From contig NZ_JAVDPW010000001.1 in NCBI RefSeq assembly GCF_031453975.1, forward strand, positions 248,001 to 312,000: a DNA stretch of 64,000 bases, written 5' to 3'. The position numbers and the translations under genes are program-made. Below are positions 61,816-64,000 of this stretch, one piece after another. How positions within the stretch are numbered: position 1 is the first letter of the stretch; each line of letters begins with the position of its first letter. The DNA comes from Inquilinus ginsengisoli_A (GTDB taxonomy: Bacteria; Pseudomonadota; Alphaproteobacteria; DSM-16000; Inquilinaceae). Under the pieces are notes generated by a model. The model saw only the letters and a list, made by a program, of their open reading frames with translations. It was not told the origin of the DNA and did no database searches.

Positions 61816-63663
61816 ATGATCCTGATCCTGCTGGCCTATCTCGGTGGCGTGCTGACCATCGTCAGCCCCTGCATCCTGCCGGTGCTGCCCTTCGTCTTCG
61901 CCCGGGCGGACCGGCCGTTCATGAAGAGCGGGCTGCCGATGCTGATCGGCATGGCGGTGACCTTCGCCGCGGTCGCCACCCTGGCCGCGGTGGCCGGGGG
62001 CTGGGCCGTGGCCGCCAATGAATGGGGCCGCATCGCCGCGATCGTGCTGCTGGCGGTGTTCGGCGTGACCCTGCTGTTCCCCGCCTTGGCCGACCGGCTG
62101 ACCCGGCCCCTGGTCGCGCTGGGCAGCCGGCTGTCGCAATCAGCGGACGGCGCAGCCGAGACCCACCGGTCCCCGGCGCTGGCGTCGCTGCTGCTCGGCG
62201 TCGCCACCGGCCTGCTGTGGGCCCCCTGCGCCGGCCCGGTGCTGGGCCTGATCCTGACCGGCGCCGCCCTGAACGGCGCCAATGTCGGCACCTCGCTGCT
62301 GCTGCTGGCCTATGCCCTGGGCGCCGCCACCTCGCTGGCCCTGGCGCTGCTGATCGGCGGCCGGGTATTCGCGGCGATGAAGCGGTCGCTCGGCGTCGGC
62401 GAATGGATCCGCCGCGGCCTCGGCGTCGCGGTGCTGGCGGGGGTCGTGGCCATCTCGCTGGGCCTCGACACCGGCCTGCTGACCCAGGTGTCCCTGGCCA
62501 GCACCTCGTCGCTGGAGCAGGGTCTGATCGACAAGCTCAAGCCGGCCGACCAGGCCGCCAATGGCGCTCCGGCCTCCTCCGTGGTCATGAACGGCAACCC
62601 CGGCGTGATGATGAAGAGCGACCAGGCGGGGGCCGCGGATGGCGCCAACCCGGCGATGATGATGAAGGCCAAGCCGGCCTCCGCCCAGGCAGAGGCCCTG
62701 CCGGTGCTGGGGACGTTCCCGGCGCTGACCGGCGCGGTCGACTGGCTGAACTCGCCGCCGCTGACGGTGGACGGGCTGAAGGGCAAGGTGGTGCTGGTCG
62801 ACTTCTGGACCTATTCCTGCATCAACTGCCTGCGCGCCATCCCCTATGTCCGCGCCTGGGCCGACAAGTACCGGGACCAGGGGCTGGTGGTGATCGGCGT
62901 GCATTCGCCCGAATTCGCCTTCGAGCGCAACGTCGACAATGTGCGCAAGGCGATCGCCGACCTCAAGATCGACTACCCCGTCGCGATCGACAACAACTAC
63001 GGCATCTGGCGCGCCTTCGAGAACGAGTACTGGCCGGCGCATTACTTCATCGACGCCAAGGGCCAGATCCGGCACGAGCATTTCGGCGAAGGCGACTATG
63101 ACGGGTCCGAGCGGGTGATCCAGCAGCTGCTGGCCGAAGCCGGGCACAAGGATGTCGCCGGCGGGCTGATCTCGGTCAGCGCCACCGGGGCCGAGGCCGC
63201 GTCGGACAGCGGCGACGTCCAGTCGCCGGAGACCTATGTCGGCTTCAACCGGGCTGAGAACTTCGTCTCGACCGGCGGGGTGGTGCAGAACACCAGCCAT
63301 GTCTATGCGGTCGAGACGCCGCGGCTGAACGAATGGGGCCTGGCGGGCGACTGGACGGTGGGCGGCGAGCGCGCCGCGCTGAACCAGGCCGACGGCAGCA
63401 TCGTCTACCGCTTCCACGCCCGCGACCTGCACCTAGTGCTGGGGCCGGGGGCGGACGGCAAGCCGGTGCGGTTCCGCGTCACCATCGACGGCGCGGCGCC
63501 CGGCGCCAGCCATGGCGTCGACACCGATGCCGACGGCCAGGGCACGGTGACCGGGCAGCGCCTGTACCAACTGATCCGGCAGGCCGGCCCGATCGCCGAC
63601 CACACCTTCGAGATCCATTTCCTGGAGCCGGGCGTCCAGGCCTACGCCTTCACCTTCGGCTGA
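61816..63663 (+). CDS. dipZ: DipZ-type thiol-disulfide carrier (CcdA-like, thioredoxin and C-terminal beta domains)
   Basis: A 615-residue electron carrier. Residues 1-220 are a CcdA/DsbD-like helix bundle with redox Cys in VSPCILPVLPF and WAPCAGPVLG; a Met-rich linker (NPGVMMKS..., NPAMMMKA...) follows. Residues about 315-450 are a TlpA-like thioredoxin with Cys335/Cys338 (YSCINCLRAIPYV). The last 150 residues form a jelly-roll typical of DipZ (VGFNRAENFVSTGGVV ... YAFTFG). It would carry electrons across the membrane to periplasmic reductases. It is 16 bp after msrB and before msrA. Confidence 0.88.
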   Translation: MILILLAYLGGVLTIVSPCILPVLPFVFARADRPFMKSGLPMLIGMAVTFAAVATLAAVAGGWAVAANEWGRIAAIVLLAVFGVTLLFPALADRLTRPLVALGSRLSQSADGAAETHRSPALASLLLGVATGLLWAPCAGPVLGLILTGAALNGANVGTSLLLLAYALGAATSLALALLIGGRVFAAMKRSLGVGEWIRRGLGVAVLAGVVAISLGLDTGLLTQVSLASTSSLEQGLIDKLKPADQAANGAPASSVVMNGNPGVMMKSDQAGAADGANPAMMMKAKPASAQAEALPVLGTFPALTGAVDWLNSPPLTVDGLKGKVVLVDFWTYSCINCLRAIPYVRAWADKYRDQGLVVIGVHSPEFAFERNVDNVRKAIADLKIDYPVAIDNNYGIWRAFENEYWPAHYFIDAKGQIRHEHFGEGDYDGSERVIQQLLAEAGHKDVAGGLISVSATGAEAASDSGDVQSPETYVGFNRAENFVSTGGVVQNTSHVYAVETPRLNEWGLAGDWTVGGERAALNQADGSIVYRFHARDLHLVLGPGADGKPVRFRVTIDGAAPGASHGVDTDADGQGTVTGQRLYQLIRQAGPIADHTFEIHFLEPGVQAYAFTFG

Positions 63664-63678
63664 CAACGGAGCTGAACC

Positions 63679-64000
63679 ATGATCCGGACTCCCCACAAGA
63701 CCCGATCCGCGGCCTGGCGCCGCCTGCCGGCGCTGGCCGGGGCCGTCGCCCTGCTGGCGCTGGCGGCCGGCCTGTCGATCGACCGGTCCTCGGCCGAGGA
63801 GGCGCGGGCGGTGCCGGCGCCGGCGGTCGACGAGGCCGCGGCGTCGGGCACGGCGACCGAGACCGCGGTGCTGGCCGGCGGCTGCTTCTGGGGCGTGCAG
63901 GGCGTTTTCCAGCACGTCAAGGGCGTCACCAACGCCGTCTCGGGCTATGCCGGCGGCGAGGCCGGCACGGCGCAGTACGAGACCGTCAGCGGCGGCGACA
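63679..64000 (+). CDS. msrA: Exported peptide-methionine (S)-S-oxide reductase (N-terminal part)
   Basis: The right window edge cuts this gene after about 107 codons. A signal-anchor or signal peptide (LPALAGAVALLALAAGLSI) is followed by TETAVLAGGCFWGVQGVFQHVKGVTNAVSGYAGGEAGTAQYETVSGG, the MsrA signature with catalytic Cys69 (GGCFWG). It reduces the S-epimer of methionine sulfoxide. CGGAG precedes the ATG. Together with msrB and dipZ it completes an envelope methionine repair set. The C-terminus lies outside the window. Confidence 0.9.
   Translation, partial: MIRTPHKTRSAAWRRLPALAGAVALLALAAGLSIDRSSAEEARAVPAPAVDEAAASGTATETAVLAGGCFWGVQGVFQHVKGVTNAVSGYAGGEAGTAQYETVSGGD

Overview
This 64 kb window is a gene-dense stretch of a very GC-rich chromosome (roughly 70 % G+C by eye, third codon positions almost all G or C). 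Gene families and order point to an alphaproteobacterium, most likely Rhodospirillales (Azospirillum/Inquilinus-like): GatCAB tRNA amidotransferase genes, the rpsM-rpsK-rpoA-rplQ block followed by a Deg-type protease, rarA, crcB and an rluC-type gene, LpxO, several CUT2 sugar ABC transporters, and an ECF sigma factor paired with an NrsF-type anti-sigma factor. The taxonomic call is inference. No rRNA, tRNA, CRISPR array or intact insertion sequence was seen.

Layout. 0-8.5 kb: end of copD, ruvX, gatC-gatA, small enzymes, an XRE-cupin regulator divergent from a DadA-like oxidoreductase with a perfect palindromic operator between them, and gatB. 8.5-16.9 kb: membrane proteins, a relic of a serine recombinase, a LuxR-type regulator, a pit-zntB pair, a glycine-zipper lipoprotein, agmatinase and an AhpD-like protein. 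17.0-19.9 kb: the alpha ribosomal operon with its own consensus promoter and a classic terminator. 19.9-38.8 kb: envelope and housekeeping genes (carboxylesterase, Deg protease, RND efflux pair, rarA, Tat-type amidohydrolase, lpxO, acyltransferase, crcB, pseudouridine synthase, lipoproteins). 39-42.6 kb: a LysE exporter behind an attenuator-like leader, a relic FAD enzyme, and an epoxidase-like FAD monooxygenase coupled to an epoxide hydrolase. 43-52.8 kb: two CUT2 sugar ABC systems flanking one LacI regulator, with tandem LacI-type operators in front of a fused ATPase-permease gene. 52.9-54.1 kb: NrsF/ECF sigma module. 54.5-61.2 kb: a tight operon of TPR protein, small membrane protein, ThDP enzyme, OpgC-like protein, class III CoA-transferase and secreted hydrolase. 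61.3 kb to the edge: msrB-dipZ-msrA.

How parts may work together. The most interesting link is regulatory. A GTAAC-N16-CG motif like the promoters of NrsF-controlled ECF sigma factors lies directly before the ECF gene and again before msrB-dipZ-msrA. This suggests that thiol-sensing NrsF releases the sigma factor to switch on an exported methionine-sulfoxide repair system. Other notable structures are two palindrome-pair repeats with compensatory changes, a 145 bp inverted-repeat-bounded element at the 3' end of a permease gene, and two gene relics that mark past rearrangements.
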